Counted from the stretch's first letter, positions 28,118-36,761 are shown. The stretch is 38,987 bases of DNA from Arcanobacterium sp. (GCA_022768785.1 JALELI010000072.1:1-38987), one strand, 5' to 3'. Made by a program: numbers and translations. Notes: generated from the sequence alone by a model not told the origin.

Positions 28118-29854
28118 CTATGCCCTACCGTTAAGCTGACTGCCCAACAGGTTTTGATAAATCGGGTGTTGTTTCAATTCGTCATGTGCCCCCTGGGCAG
28201 CTATCTTGCCTTCATCGAGCACTATGATGTGGTCGGCAATTCTTATAGAGGTGAGCCGGTGGGCAATAACGATCGTGGTTCGCTCTGCTCTAATACTACG
28301 AATGTTGTCCGCGATTGACGCCTCCAAGAACGGATCAATGTTAGCCAGCGGCTCGTCAAGAATCAGCAGCTCAGGATCTCGCAAAAAGGCCCTAGCAATC
28401 CCGATTCTTTGGCGCTCTCCCCCGGAGAGCGTGGTGCCACGGTCGCCCACGGGAGCATCTAGACCACCTATGCGTGAAACGAGTTCACCTATATCAGCGT
28501 GTTTAAGAGCCTGCCAGATTTCATCGTCTGTGGCCTCGGGTCTGGCCAGCACCAGATTATCCCGAATAGTACCCGCGAATATGTGGCAATCTTGCGGAAC
28601 CAAAGCAAGCCGTTCGCGGTAGTGGTTTGGTTCAAAGGCTCGCAGATTAGTTCCATCGAATCGCAGCTGCCCGGACTGCGGATCCAAGTAACGCATGATT
28701 AAATTGGCCAAAGTAGTCTTGCCTGCACCAGACTTCCCGACGATGGCAACAGAGCGCTTCGGAGATGCGGCGAAAGATACTCTGTCAATCACTTTCATAC
28801 CAGGGCTGTAGCCAAACTCCACATCTGCAATAACCAGCTCGCCTTCCTCACCAGGAACTACAGAATGATGTTTTTGTGCCACAGCAGGAATAGGGTCTTC
28901 TGCCTCCAGAACGGTTCTGATCCTGCGGGCACAAGCTCCGATCTCTCCCACCCTACCGAGCATTCCCACCAAGGTTATTGCCGGGGTGGGAATCAAAGCG
29001 GCAAGTACAACAGAGATTGGGAGCAGAGCAGGATCGAACTGTCCGTCCAATACCCACCCAGTCAGGATAATGAGCAAAAAGGTAGAGGCCACAGTTATGG
29101 AAATCGCACAAAAGGCAGATTCCCATGCTTTACGCAGGGTCTGAGCATTTTTAGTGGTCTGCACCTGACCGGTTAAATCCAGTATGATCTGGTTTTGTTT
29201 TTCCACTAATCCCAACGACCGCAACTCGCGCTGCCCCTGTATGGCATCTAAGGAGCACACCCGCAACTGGGAAAGCTCACTGCGAAGCCGCACACCCTGC
29301 CTGCGTTGGATCGGCATCAGTAAAAATGGGAACACGATCATGGCGATCGTAGGGAGAAGCATGACCAATCCCAATGGCCCTATCAACACCACCAAACACA
29401 CCGTCATTAGCGTTGGGGAGATAACCGCGCATATCGCTGTCGAGGCTGTGTGGGCGTAAAACCACTCTAGTTGTTCGGCGTCATTCATCGCCGCTGAGGC
29501 AATATCCGCGGTACGTTTACCCTGCAAACCTAGAGGCGCAATCCGTTCTATTGCCGAATAGATGTGCACGCGCAGTGTGTGCAAAATCCGGTAAGCCACC
29601 TCGTGCGACCACCAAACCTCAAAAAGTGTGCTCACCGCGTGCCCCACCACCAGAGCGAACATCAAAGCGATCAGCCCGCTCAGATCGGCGTCGAAATCCA
29701 GCAGAAATTGGGTGGAGATCCACACCGAGCTCGCAGATACGCCAACAACAGTAAGCTGCGCGAGAGCAGTCACAACAGTTGAGGCAACGAAGAGCGGCGT
29801 ACATTCGCGCAAACGTTTCATCAAAGCAACAAAATCGCTGGAAGTGGTGCTCAT
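28118..29854 (-). CDS. ABC half-transporter B (membrane domain fused to ATPase), RiPP-cluster
   Basis: This 578-residue half-transporter has an exporter-type fold: an N-terminal region of six membrane segments (about residues 15-300) and a C-terminal nucleotide-binding domain. Walker A is GKSGAGKTTL, signature LSGGERQRIGIARAF and Walker B LLILDEPLANID. Overall character is CydC-like/IrtB-like. Its ATG overlaps the stop of the upstream half-transporter (ATGA), and GGAG precedes it by seven bases, so the two surely form a heterodimer. Such pairs export peptides or, in the IrtAB/YbtPQ subgroup, import ferric siderophores. As the last gene of the leftward operon it may export the mature peptide or handle the loaded complex; direction cannot be told from sequence. 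Confidence 0.85.
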   Translation of the reverse strand: MSTTSSDFVALMKRLRECTPLFVASTVVTALAQLTVVGVSASSVWISTQFLLDFDADLSGLIALMFALVVGHAVSTLFEVWWSHEVAYRILHTLRVHIYSAIERIAPLGLQGKRTADIASAAMNDAEQLEWFYAHTASTAICAVISPTLMTVCLVVLIGPLGLVMLLPTIAMIVFPFLLMPIQRRQGVRLRSELSQLRVCSLDAIQGQRELRSLGLVEKQNQIILDLTGQVQTTKNAQTLRKAWESAFCAISITVASTFLLIILTGWVLDGQFDPALLPISVVLAALIPTPAITLVGMLGRVGEIGACARRIRTVLEAEDPIPAVAQKHHSVVPGEEGELVIADVEFGYSPGMKVIDRVSFAASPKRSVAIVGKSGAGKTTLANLIMRYLDPQSGQLRFDGTNLRAFEPNHYRERLALVPQDCHIFAGTIRDNLVLARPEATDDEIWQALKHADIGELVSRIGGLDAPVGDRGTTLSGGERQRIGIARAFLRDPELLILDEPLANIDPFLEASIADNIRSIRAERTTIVIAHRLTSIRIADHIIVLDEGKIAAQGAHDELKQHPIYQNLLGSQLNGRA

Positions 29855-31650
29855 TGGCGGGCTCCTAACTGGGTAGCTACCAGACGCGACCAGGCGTTAC
29901 TCGACTTGGCCAATTCGGATGGATTCCCCGCACACAAGGCCCGCCCATCTTCCATAACAACAACATGGTCTGCTCCTGCGGCCACATCTATGCGGTGAGT
30001 AACGATAAGGAGCGTCAGCTCCGGATAGGCAGCGCGGATATTTTCCAACATGACCGATTCTGTTTGAGAATCCAGCGCCGATGTTGACTCATCTAAAATC
30101 AGAAGTGGGCAGCGCCGCACTAACGCACGAGCGATAGCAAGCCGCTGTTTTTGCCCCCCGGAGAGGTTCTGTGCGTGTTCGGTAATGAGCAAATCCAAAA
30201 CGCTAGATTCTGATCCACCGTTGTTTTCCCGGTGTAACTGCGTGGCCCCGGCCAGTTGCAAGGCACGCATTATTTCATCGTCATCGGCTGCCGGATTTGC
30301 CTCCGCCAAGATATCTCGAACCGTGCCCGGAAAAATAATGGGATCTTGAGGCACTAAAGTGGCCACCTGGGCTATATCAAGTTCCTCGGCCGCTACGCCT
30401 CCTATCGCAATACTGCCTTCACTTGGGCTATCGAATCCCATCAGCAGTCCCAAAGCAGTAGACTTACCAGATCCAGACAGCCCCACTAGCGCCGTCGTTT
30501 TACCTGCCGGAACAGAAAAATTAACGCAGGTTAGGGCAGGCTCCGTGCGGTTCGGATAGGTGTAGCCAACATCATTGAATACCACCTCAGAATTGCACGG
30601 GATTAGAGAGCTGGGCTCTGCTCCAGTTTCACCCGGCACAGACCGCGAGCATCGTAGCTGAGCTGCGGGAGTTGGTGCACCGCCATCAGGTTCGCTCGCA
30701 ACCTCACCAAACAGCTCGCTCATCGCCGGCAGAGCTGAAATCCCAAAGAATGCCTCATGCCAAGAAGCTGAAAGCGCGGTAAATGGCCGATAAACTTCGA
30801 TGGCTAAAAGAGTTATCATAAATAGTTTTTCAACGGGAAACTGATTTTGCAGGATCAAATAAATCGATAGCACCAAGCCCAACGCCGGCCCAAGCACCTT
30901 CATCATTCCAGACAACCCAGTCTCTCCCAGGGAAAGACGCAATTGCCCCATAGTAGTGGTGAGAAGCTGGCGAGATTGACGGTTGAGTTTATCCCCGTGC
31001 GCCCGGGCCGCCCCAAAAGATTTCAAAGTGGCCATTCCCATCATGGCGTCCACAAAGTCAGCATTCAGGTTTTCGTAGGCTTCCCAATGCGAGTGCCCAC
31101 GTTCGGCCAACACTCTGTCCCACATTCGAGGGATCGCAACAATAGCAACACCGCAAAGCAACAGGATAATAGCGATAAACGGGCTAACAGTTGCGATTAT
31201 TCCAGTTAGGGTGACGGCAGTTATGAAAGTGACTGCAAGCTGCGTGAAATATTTGACGAAGTAGGGTTCTAACGCTTCCACCCCGTCCGTGATCACAGAC
31301 TGTATTTGCCCAGACCGTCCCAGACCGAAACGCATCGGCCCACGCGACTCCACCTCAGTTAGCAAAGCTTGCCGAAGTTTGCACTTCACCACTAGCCCGG
31401 CCCGGTTCTCCAGCAACTGCCGCAACACTTCCACAAGTGGTCGCACAACTAGCAGCACAGCTATAGCTGCTATCAAAGCCACTACCGTGGTGATACGGCG
31501 GGTGCTCAACAGCTCAGTGAACAAGCGGGCATTACACAACGCCGTCGCTATGAAAAGCCCAGAAACCACAATACCGGCAGCAATTGCCGGTAGGAGCAGC
31601 CACCCAGTAAGCCCAGCAGCGCGCATTACCAGACGTTGAGATGTAAACAT
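29851..31650 (-). CDS. ABC half-transporter A (membrane domain fused to ATPase), RiPP-cluster
   Basis: This is the partner of the next gene in the operon. It has about 599 residues from ATG 31650 (MFTSQRLVMRAAG), preceded by GGGAAAGA; the open frame reaches a GTG at 31674 without a ribosome site. The six-segment membrane domain occupies residues ~15-310. Then there is a polar linker and a nucleotide-binding domain with Walker A GLSGSGKSTAL, signature LSGGQKQRLAIARAL and Walker B LLILDESTSALD. The canonical catalytic Glu is present here (DES) and in the partner (DEP). It lies 45 bases after the YcaO gene. CydD-like or IrtA-like overall, without a siderophore-interacting reductase domain. Confidence 0.85.
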   Translation of the reverse strand: MFTSQRLVMRAAGLTGWLLLPAIAAGIVVSGLFIATALCNARLFTELLSTRRITTVVALIAAIAVLLVVRPLVEVLRQLLENRAGLVVKCKLRQALLTEVESRGPMRFGLGRSGQIQSVITDGVEALEPYFVKYFTQLAVTFITAVTLTGIIATVSPFIAIILLLCGVAIVAIPRMWDRVLAERGHSHWEAYENLNADFVDAMMGMATLKSFGAARAHGDKLNRQSRQLLTTTMGQLRLSLGETGLSGMMKVLGPALGLVLSIYLILQNQFPVEKLFMITLLAIEVYRPFTALSASWHEAFFGISALPAMSELFGEVASEPDGGAPTPAAQLRCSRSVPGETGAEPSSLIPCNSEVVFNDVGYTYPNRTEPALTCVNFSVPAGKTTALVGLSGSGKSTALGLLMGFDSPSEGSIAIGGVAAEELDIAQVATLVPQDPIIFPGTVRDILAEANPAADDDEIMRALQLAGATQLHRENNGGSESSVLDLLITEHAQNLSGGQKQRLAIARALVRRCPLLILDESTSALDSQTESVMLENIRAAYPELTLLIVTHRIDVAAGADHVVVMEDGRALCAGNPSELAKSSNAWSRLVATQLGARQ

Positions 31651-31695
31651 TCTTTCCCACTTCTCTATAACCACTAATCAAGCATGTTTTCTTGC

Positions 31696-34035
31696 TTACG
31701 CGTGAGGCATTGGGAACAGATTTAAGGCACATTCTGCCTTCGGTTCACCATACCACCCAAGTTTTACCGCTTCGTTAGTAACAACGCCGTTACCCAGATA
31801 CGGGAATGCCGCAGGTGTGTTTCCCACCGTACCTGGAATGAGGGTACGAATTACCTGCAACCCGCAGCTAGCCACATCATTTGAGGTGATATTTACGGTA
31901 ATTATTCTCATGCCGCGTTTGTGCACCCGATCTACGTAATCACCGAGCGCCCCACCAGGCATTTCGTCAATAGCAGAGATGGGTTTTGTAGGCTCTAAAT
32001 CTAGAAGTGGGCGTACTCTTTCCACCGCGCGTGGGTCAAGAAAAACTTCTTGCTGGATTAGCAAATCGTCCACATCTTTGAAGTCTGCGCGAAAATCGTC
32101 AAGATAGCGGCGATCTTTTCGCCAAGGCTTATAAGATCTTCCCGGTAGCAAACCCTTGCGGATTGCCTGCCAGTGAGCTCCATCTGGATTGGCTAGATCG
32201 TGTGCGCCTTCTTGTAAAGTGAGTGCCTCGCTCCAAGCCTTTAGGGCAGCTTCTTGGACTGTTGCTCTGCAAGAAAAGCCAACGTGTACTAGTTGTGACG
32301 TATCGTTGTGCACAACTCCCGCAAGTACCGGAATGCCAAAAGTGTTGTCCAGGTGAATCAGGCTAGCACGGAGCGGTTCGCAGGTTCCCTCAAATAATCT
32401 GAGATGCTCCGGCAGTAGTTCAAGATGGGGTAGGGGGAAAGCATTAAGCCACCAAACCATTGTGGCGTGACGCTCGATTACTTCGCTGAGGCCTGATAGC
32501 ACCGCCTGTTCATAGCTGGTGCCCGCTGCCACACCAGCAAACGCGGGGAAGTTAATTCTGGGAGCATTGCGATACTGGTTGGTATGCCAGTTGACGTAGA
32601 CAAGTGAAGCGGGAACAAAAACCGGAGTTTTATCGTCGTAATAAGTGCCTTCTACCCAGCCAATCGGAAGATCCAGATCGAATTTCACAAATGGAAATCC
32701 GGGTTGCCGATACTGTTCATCAGAAAATAATACGATTTCTTCGGGTGCCAGTAACGGAACACCTTTTCGTTTTAGCTCCCGATACGAACCGTGTAACACT
32801 GGTTTGAGATCGATGAGGTTGGAGCAGTAGCGTTCAACAGATTCACCGATCGCTGCTAGTCGGGTGCCGTGAATGAGTTTTTCTTTCTTCGTATCCGCAA
32901 GGTTGGCAGGAATGAGCGTAGATCCCTGGCAAAAAACGGTGTTCACATAGTTTGCCGTGCGGCGCAAATCTGCCGCTCGCGCCTGCGTGGTGTGCAAGGA
33001 GGCCGGCATGTAGCTGCTGTAGCGTACCGTGGTAATTTCTTTGACTATTCCATAGTGCTTATCGACTACGAATGACGGCGGATGGATCGGCACCCGGTCG
33101 CTCTGGCTCATAACCAGTTCTACAGGTAGAACTGCGTGCACTGCCAGCTCGCCTGCCTTGTTAATCGCCCAAATGGTATCTATGGGGCTGGATTTCGCAG
33201 AGTCTACGGTGCTGGTAGTTATATCTTTGATTAGTCGAGCTGCCTGAGTCACCAATGGAACGGAGTTAATAAGGTGCGGCAGCGTGGTGTCCCATAGTGG
33301 TTGGCCAAGTTTTGCCTGGAAAACATCACTTCTGGTTGCGGTGCCAGCGGCTCTCAAAAGCGCGTCTTGGTATGTTGCGCCTACCCCATTTAATACCACC
33401 GGGCCGACAAGTAGATGCTGCACGCTGTGGTCGATGGTTATAAGCGAAATATTCAGCCCAGAAATATCGCTTATCATTTGCGCAAAAACTTGAGGCGATT
33501 GATCACCCCGGCAGACCACCAAGGTGCCGCGGTCGAAAACCTGATAGGCGCACTCTCTAACAGGCCTGGCAGAATAAAATGCTTGAACGCCTTGTTCCTG
33601 CAAGCCTTTGGCGATTAACTCGCCCAAAACGCGTTCACCACATACAACGACATCGGAATCAATCACGAAAGCTGGGGCCACATCGGGTGTGCCGGCGTTA
33701 GGAATGAGCGTACCGACAGCTCCCGCGCCGCTGGCTGAATCTGCATTAGCTTCAGATGGAGCAGTTTCACAGCTATCCGCGCTACGGTTGTGCATAGGCA
33801 AGGGAGAGGGAGCCGGCTTACAGGCCTCGGCGGCTTCAATAAAACAGCCATGGTTTTTCAGCGCCGTAGCTAACGGCTCGCCGAGTGGTTCTGTTGATTG
33901 TTCACTATGAGCGCTGCGCAATGCCAGTAAAACACTTACGGCATCCATTAGAAGCACTAGATCGCGCCCATCAGCACATGTAAGCAAACAACTATTCGAA
34001 TCGATCGCTCTTAACTGAGCGCACACCTGCCACAC
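31696..34035 (-). CDS. Fused E1-like/YcaO azoline-forming cyclodehydratase (TOMM type)
   Basis: This is an ATP-dependent enzyme that would convert Cys/Ser/Thr of a precursor peptide to azolines. It has 779 residues. The N-terminal ~330 residues resemble the E1-like/SagC cyclodehydratase domain (leader binding), with a possible small RRE-like fold at the very start; a Pro/Ser/Ala-rich linker lies around 75-115. The YcaO domain (about 350-779) shows AGTSYEQAVLSGLSEVIERH and GFSCRATVQEAALKAWSEAL, the ATP/Mg-binding Glu helices. The C-terminus LFPMPHA is short of the PxPxP tail of classic TOMM enzymes. GTG start at 34035, eight bases after AGGGAGG. The 34-codon gene lies 70 bases upstream. No dehydrogenase gene is seen nearby, so products may stay azolines. 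Confidence 0.85.
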   Translation of the reverse strand: MWQVCAQLRAIDSNSCLLTCADGRDLVLLMDAVSVLLALRSAHSEQSTEPLGEPLATALKNHGCFIEAAEACKPAPSPLPMHNRSADSCETAPSEANADSASGAGAVGTLIPNAGTPDVAPAFVIDSDVVVCGERVLGELIAKGLQEQGVQAFYSARPVRECAYQVFDRGTLVVCRGDQSPQVFAQMISDISGLNISLITIDHSVQHLLVGPVVLNGVGATYQDALLRAAGTATRSDVFQAKLGQPLWDTTLPHLINSVPLVTQAARLIKDITTSTVDSAKSSPIDTIWAINKAGELAVHAVLPVELVMSQSDRVPIHPPSFVVDKHYGIVKEITTVRYSSYMPASLHTTQARAADLRRTANYVNTVFCQGSTLIPANLADTKKEKLIHGTRLAAIGESVERYCSNLIDLKPVLHGSYRELKRKGVPLLAPEEIVLFSDEQYRQPGFPFVKFDLDLPIGWVEGTYYDDKTPVFVPASLVYVNWHTNQYRNAPRINFPAFAGVAAGTSYEQAVLSGLSEVIERHATMVWWLNAFPLPHLELLPEHLRLFEGTCEPLRASLIHLDNTFGIPVLAGVVHNDTSQLVHVGFSCRATVQEAALKAWSEALTLQEGAHDLANPDGAHWQAIRKGLLPGRSYKPWRKDRRYLDDFRADFKDVDDLLIQQEVFLDPRAVERVRPLLDLEPTKPISAIDEMPGGALGDYVDRVHKRGMRIITVNITSNDVASCGLQVIRTLIPGTVGNTPAAFPYLGNGVVTNEAVKLGWYGEPKAECALNLFPMPHA

Positions 34036-34105
34036 GGCTCCGGCCTCCCTTGCCTATCAGTATTACGGCGAGATCAGAACGGAGACTGATCACACCAAAT
34101 GGGTC

Positions 34106-34210
34106 TCACTTCCACGCGAAGCTCTGCTGCGTTGCAGCATGATGGCAATGTGGAACCGTGATCTGATCGGTATTAGTTTCTTCGATCTCCACGATTTGTA
34201 GCTTTTCCAT
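34106..34210 (-). CDS. Candidate RiPP precursor peptide, 34 residues, His/Cys-rich core
   Basis: This small gene is read directly from the sequence. ATG 34210 is preceded by a near-perfect AAAGGAGG (34217-34224) with a six-base spacer, the best ribosome site in the region. The peptide opens MEKLQIVEIEETNTDQITVP, an acidic leader-like half, and ends HCHHAATQQSFAWK. It has one Cys (22), three His (21, 23, 24), Thr27 and Ser30 in the tail, and its only Pro is residue 20, exactly at the leader/tail boundary. It stands first in the operon, 70 bases before the YcaO gene and directly downstream of an iron-box promoter. I know of no matching family; the RiPP role is inference from size, shape and position. 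Confidence 0.78.
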   Translation of the reverse strand: MEKLQIVEIEETNTDQITVPHCHHAATQQSFAWK

Positions 34211-34216
34211 CAGTTT

Positions 34217-34224
34217 CCTCCTTT
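34217..34224 (-). promoter_or_regulatory. Strong ribosome binding site of the small precursor gene
   Basis: AAAGGAGG on the minus strand, six bases before the ATG at 34210. This is what decides that the 34-codon frame is translated, and strongly, as expected for a precursor peptide. Confidence 0.8.
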
Positions 34225-34265
34225 CTCAATAGTTCCTTCTGTGAAACTAGCATAAACCTAGATAG

Positions 34266-34284
34266 TTAGGATAGGCTACCCTTA
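34266..34284. promoter_or_regulatory. DtxR/IdeR-type iron box in the divergent promoter
   Basis: TTAGGATAGGCTACCCTTA agrees with the known DtxR/IdeR consensus TTAGGTTAGSCTAACCTAA at 16 of 19 positions, and its half-sites are 7/9 symmetric. It is centred between the precursor gene (starts 34210) and the protease gene (starts 34350), so one site could repress both operons when iron is plentiful. A candidate minus-strand -10, TATGCT (34254-34249), would put the box over the -35 region. The match is by eye. Confidence 0.68.
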
Positions 34285-34349
34285 GTTTTACTTTTGTAAT
34301 TTATTCTAAATAAGGTGATCGGCGCAATTGAGAAAGGTCGAAGAATTCG

Positions 34350-35723
34350 ATGTGGCTGCAAGACAAAGATTGTGGATCCACCGCACGATTGAATGTCGCA
34401 CAACAATTGCAAGCCTTTCAGTCGCATATTGTCTGGGTTAGCGGGACGATTCGACTGCCTAACGGGGAGTTTTTCTACCCCGAATGGAAGGCAGATGTGA
34501 GCACTGTTGTGCGTGGTGGCACCGACCAAGCCGCAGATACTAACTCTGGTACCGTCTACGGAGGATACATAGACGGTAGAGAAGCCTTAACGTGCGAGAC
34601 GTCGAAACTGGGCGTGGTGACACATATAGCAGACGATGATCTACCGGGGGGCTGCCACATAGTTCCGCTAGAGGCATCTGCCACCGACGTTCACGTTCAA
34701 ATTTCGTCTTCTATATTGCCTCCCCACACGTACCGGCTAGAGAGAGACACCGGAAAGCTCGTATGTGAATCTTCCCCACCATCAGAATACTTTGCTGATT
34801 TGACGCATTCGGCACCAACATATCAACAGTTACACGCAATTTCGGCCGATGGAACCGTCGTCCCAATTGACTATTTTGGCACCGCTCTCGCTGATCCCTT
34901 TGCCGCAAATCCACAGCCAACAATCGTGCACGTTTATGGAGGATTCGGAAAATCTAACCACAGTATTTACAGTCCACAAGCGCACAAACACTGGTTAAAA
35001 CACGGCTATAACATTGCATTTGTACACACCCGTGGCGGTAACGAATATGGGAAACGCTGGCACTTTACTGCAACCCGCAACGGCAGATCGCGCGTGCGCC
35101 AGGATTTAGTGGCTGCGATTAAACTGCTACATGCGGCAAGAATTTGCGAACCGAATACGACAGTCTTACACGGTATGTCGCACGGAGCACTAGTTGCAGC
35201 CATCACGGCTATTCGCCACTGTGGGCTCGCTGAGCAGATCGTTTGCCGGGTACCCATAAGCACCACAAAAGATATCGCACTAACCGAACTTAGTAGACAG
35301 TGGATACCGGAGTACGGCGATCCGTGCACCACCGACTGGGCTGCCTTTATGAAGGCTGAAGACCCGCTGGAATGCCCCGCTACCCCCGATTGCCTAGTCG
35401 GCACAAAGTGGTTAATCGTCGGATACTGTTCAGACACCGTCACTAGAATTTCACACGCAAAAGACCTGAAGAACCGGGTAAGCCAGCTGGGCGGAAAAGT
35501 AACTTGCTGGCTCTATACAGAATCCGGAGGCCACGAGGGGGCCGCCATGCCGGCCGCTCGCACTGCCCACGCCGAAAGACTGTGGAATTACCTTCGCACC
35601 CAGGTGGCAAGCCCACAGACGTCAAACTCCCCGGCAGCAGCAGATACTAAAGCGACGAAAACCTCAATGAATATCAATGAGCAGGCGATGCTCCACAACG
35701 AGATGACACACCCATCATGTTAA
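34350..35723 (+). CDS. S9 prolyl-oligopeptidase-family serine protease (candidate leader peptidase)
   Basis: This is a serine peptidase with an alpha/beta-hydrolase fold. It has 457 residues, shorter than classic S9 enzymes (~700), with a reduced N-terminal domain (about 1-170) in place of a full beta-propeller. The catalytic region shows HVYGGFG, RGGNEYGKRWH, nucleophile Ser277 in GMSHGAL, Asp362 (YCSDTVTR) and His395 (GGHEGA): a complete triad in S9 order. No signal peptide, so cytosolic. Start at ATG 34350 after GAAAGG; an in-frame stop lies at 34329. It is divergent from the precursor gene and overlaps the Fec permease by seven bases. S9 enzymes typically cut after Pro in short peptides, matching the single Pro20 of the candidate precursor. 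Confidence 0.82.
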   Translation: MWLQDKDCGSTARLNVAQQLQAFQSHIVWVSGTIRLPNGEFFYPEWKADVSTVVRGGTDQAADTNSGTVYGGYIDGREALTCETSKLGVVTHIADDDLPGGCHIVPLEASATDVHVQISSSILPPHTYRLERDTGKLVCESSPPSEYFADLTHSAPTYQQLHAISADGTVVPIDYFGTALADPFAANPQPTIVHVYGGFGKSNHSIYSPQAHKHWLKHGYNIAFVHTRGGNEYGKRWHFTATRNGRSRVRQDLVAAIKLLHAARICEPNTTVLHGMSHGALVAAITAIRHCGLAEQIVCRVPISTTKDIALTELSRQWIPEYGDPCTTDWAAFMKAEDPLECPATPDCLVGTKWLIVGYCSDTVTRISHAKDLKNRVSQLGGKVTCWLYTESGGHEGAAMPAARTAHAERLWNYLRTQVASPQTSNSPAAADTKATKTSMNINEQAMLHNEMTHPSC

Positions 35724-36748
35724 GAACCCGGTGCCAACGAATTATTCTTTGCCTCTCGCTTGCCCTGCTACTCATCGCGGCGCTCATACTTGCGGTGGTA
35801 GTGGGTGCAACCAACATCTCGCTGCAATCAGCGATGGATGGCATGACTGCCACACTGACTGGACGAGTGTTCCATGACGGCGCCAGCGTGGATACTCAAA
35901 TAATTGGTCAAGTCCGTATCCCACGCGCCATTTTGGGCGCGATTGTGGGCGCCGGATTGTCCATATGCGGCTTAATAACGCAATCACTTCTACGCAATCC
36001 ACTGGGCGACCCCTATATTTTAGGAATATCGTCCGGTGCCTCTGCAGGTGCGGCGGCCGTGATTGTGCTGGGTGCATCAAGCAGCGTACTGGCCTCGCTG
36101 GGAATAACGGCGGGAGCCTTTTTAGGGGCGCTCACCTCGATACTTCTAGTAACGCTACTCGCCTCTGCGGGAGGGCGGATCACGCCAACGCGGATCATAT
36201 TCGCTGGTATGGCGGTAACTTACCTGTTCTCCGCAATAACCAGCCTAATCACTTTGATGGCGAAAAATGCTGCAGGAACCCGGTCAGTATTGTTTTGGAC
36301 CCTAGGTTCTCTATCCACCGCCAGTTGGAAAGATGCAGCTTTGGCAGGCATGGTGGTCGCCGTCGCTTTCCTATGTTTCCTAACCTGGGGACGTCGAGTA
36401 GACGTTCTGAATTTGGGTGACGACGCCGCCATCTCACTGGGTACCAATCCCCGACTGTACCGAAATCTGCTGTTCGTGGTAGTTGCATTAACCGTCGCAG
36501 TGCTGGTTTCGCTCACCGGAGCGATCGGATTCGTAGGATTGGTGGTTCCACACATAGCCAAACACCTAGTTGGGTCCACCACTCGCGCAGCTCTGCCGGT
36601 ATCTGCGCTTTGCGGAGCGCTGTTGGTGGTAATGGCCGACGCCTGTGCCCGAGTGATTATTCGCCCCGCTGAACTCCCCATCGGAATACTGACGGCTCTG
36701 GTCGGCACCCCGATGCTTATGAGCTTGATTAAAAAATACTCCAAATAA
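35717..36748 (+). CDS. FecCD-family ABC permease (ferric-siderophore/B12 type)
   Basis: This is the membrane subunit of a BtuCD-type importer. It has 343 residues and about ten hydrophobic helices. The family signatures RIPRAILGAIVGAGLSICGLITQSLLRNPLGDPYILGISSGAS, near residues 60-105, and GFVGLVVPHIAKHLVG, in the C-terminal third, are both intact. Only one permease gene is present, so a homodimer is expected. Its ATG lies inside the last codons of the protease gene (ATGTTAA overlap), coupling uptake to the protease. The DtxR-type box upstream of the operon supports iron transport rather than cobalamin. Confidence 0.92.
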   Translation: MLRTRCQRIILCLSLALLLIAALILAVVVGATNISLQSAMDGMTATLTGRVFHDGASVDTQIIGQVRIPRAILGAIVGAGLSICGLITQSLLRNPLGDPYILGISSGASAGAAAVIVLGASSSVLASLGITAGAFLGALTSILLVTLLASAGGRITPTRIIFAGMAVTYLFSAITSLITLMAKNAAGTRSVLFWTLGSLSTASWKDAALAGMVVAVAFLCFLTWGRRVDVLNLGDDAAISLGTNPRLYRNLLFVVVALTVAVLVSLTGAIGFVGLVVPHIAKHLVGSTTRAALPVSALCGALLVVMADACARVIIRPAELPIGILTALVGTPMLMSLIKKYSK

Positions 36749-36761
36749 GAAAGGATTATTG

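Noticed and set aside
29851-31650. CydDC cysteine/glutathione exporter linked to cytochrome bd
   Set aside because: The pair resembles CydDC in layout, but no cydAB genes are nearby and the genes sit in the YcaO operon behind an iron-box promoter. It is kept as an alternative, not as the call.
34082-34107. Attenuator hairpin between the precursor and YcaO genes
   Set aside because: Only a five-base stem (GAGAC/GTCTC) with a long loop; too weak to call, although such attenuators are common in RiPP operons.
31696-34210. Classic thiopeptide, streptolysin S-like or plantazolicin-type bacteriocin cluster
   Set aside because: The precursor candidate has only one Cys and one Ser in its tail, and no dehydrogenase, lanthipeptide-type dehydratase or pyridine synthase genes are present.
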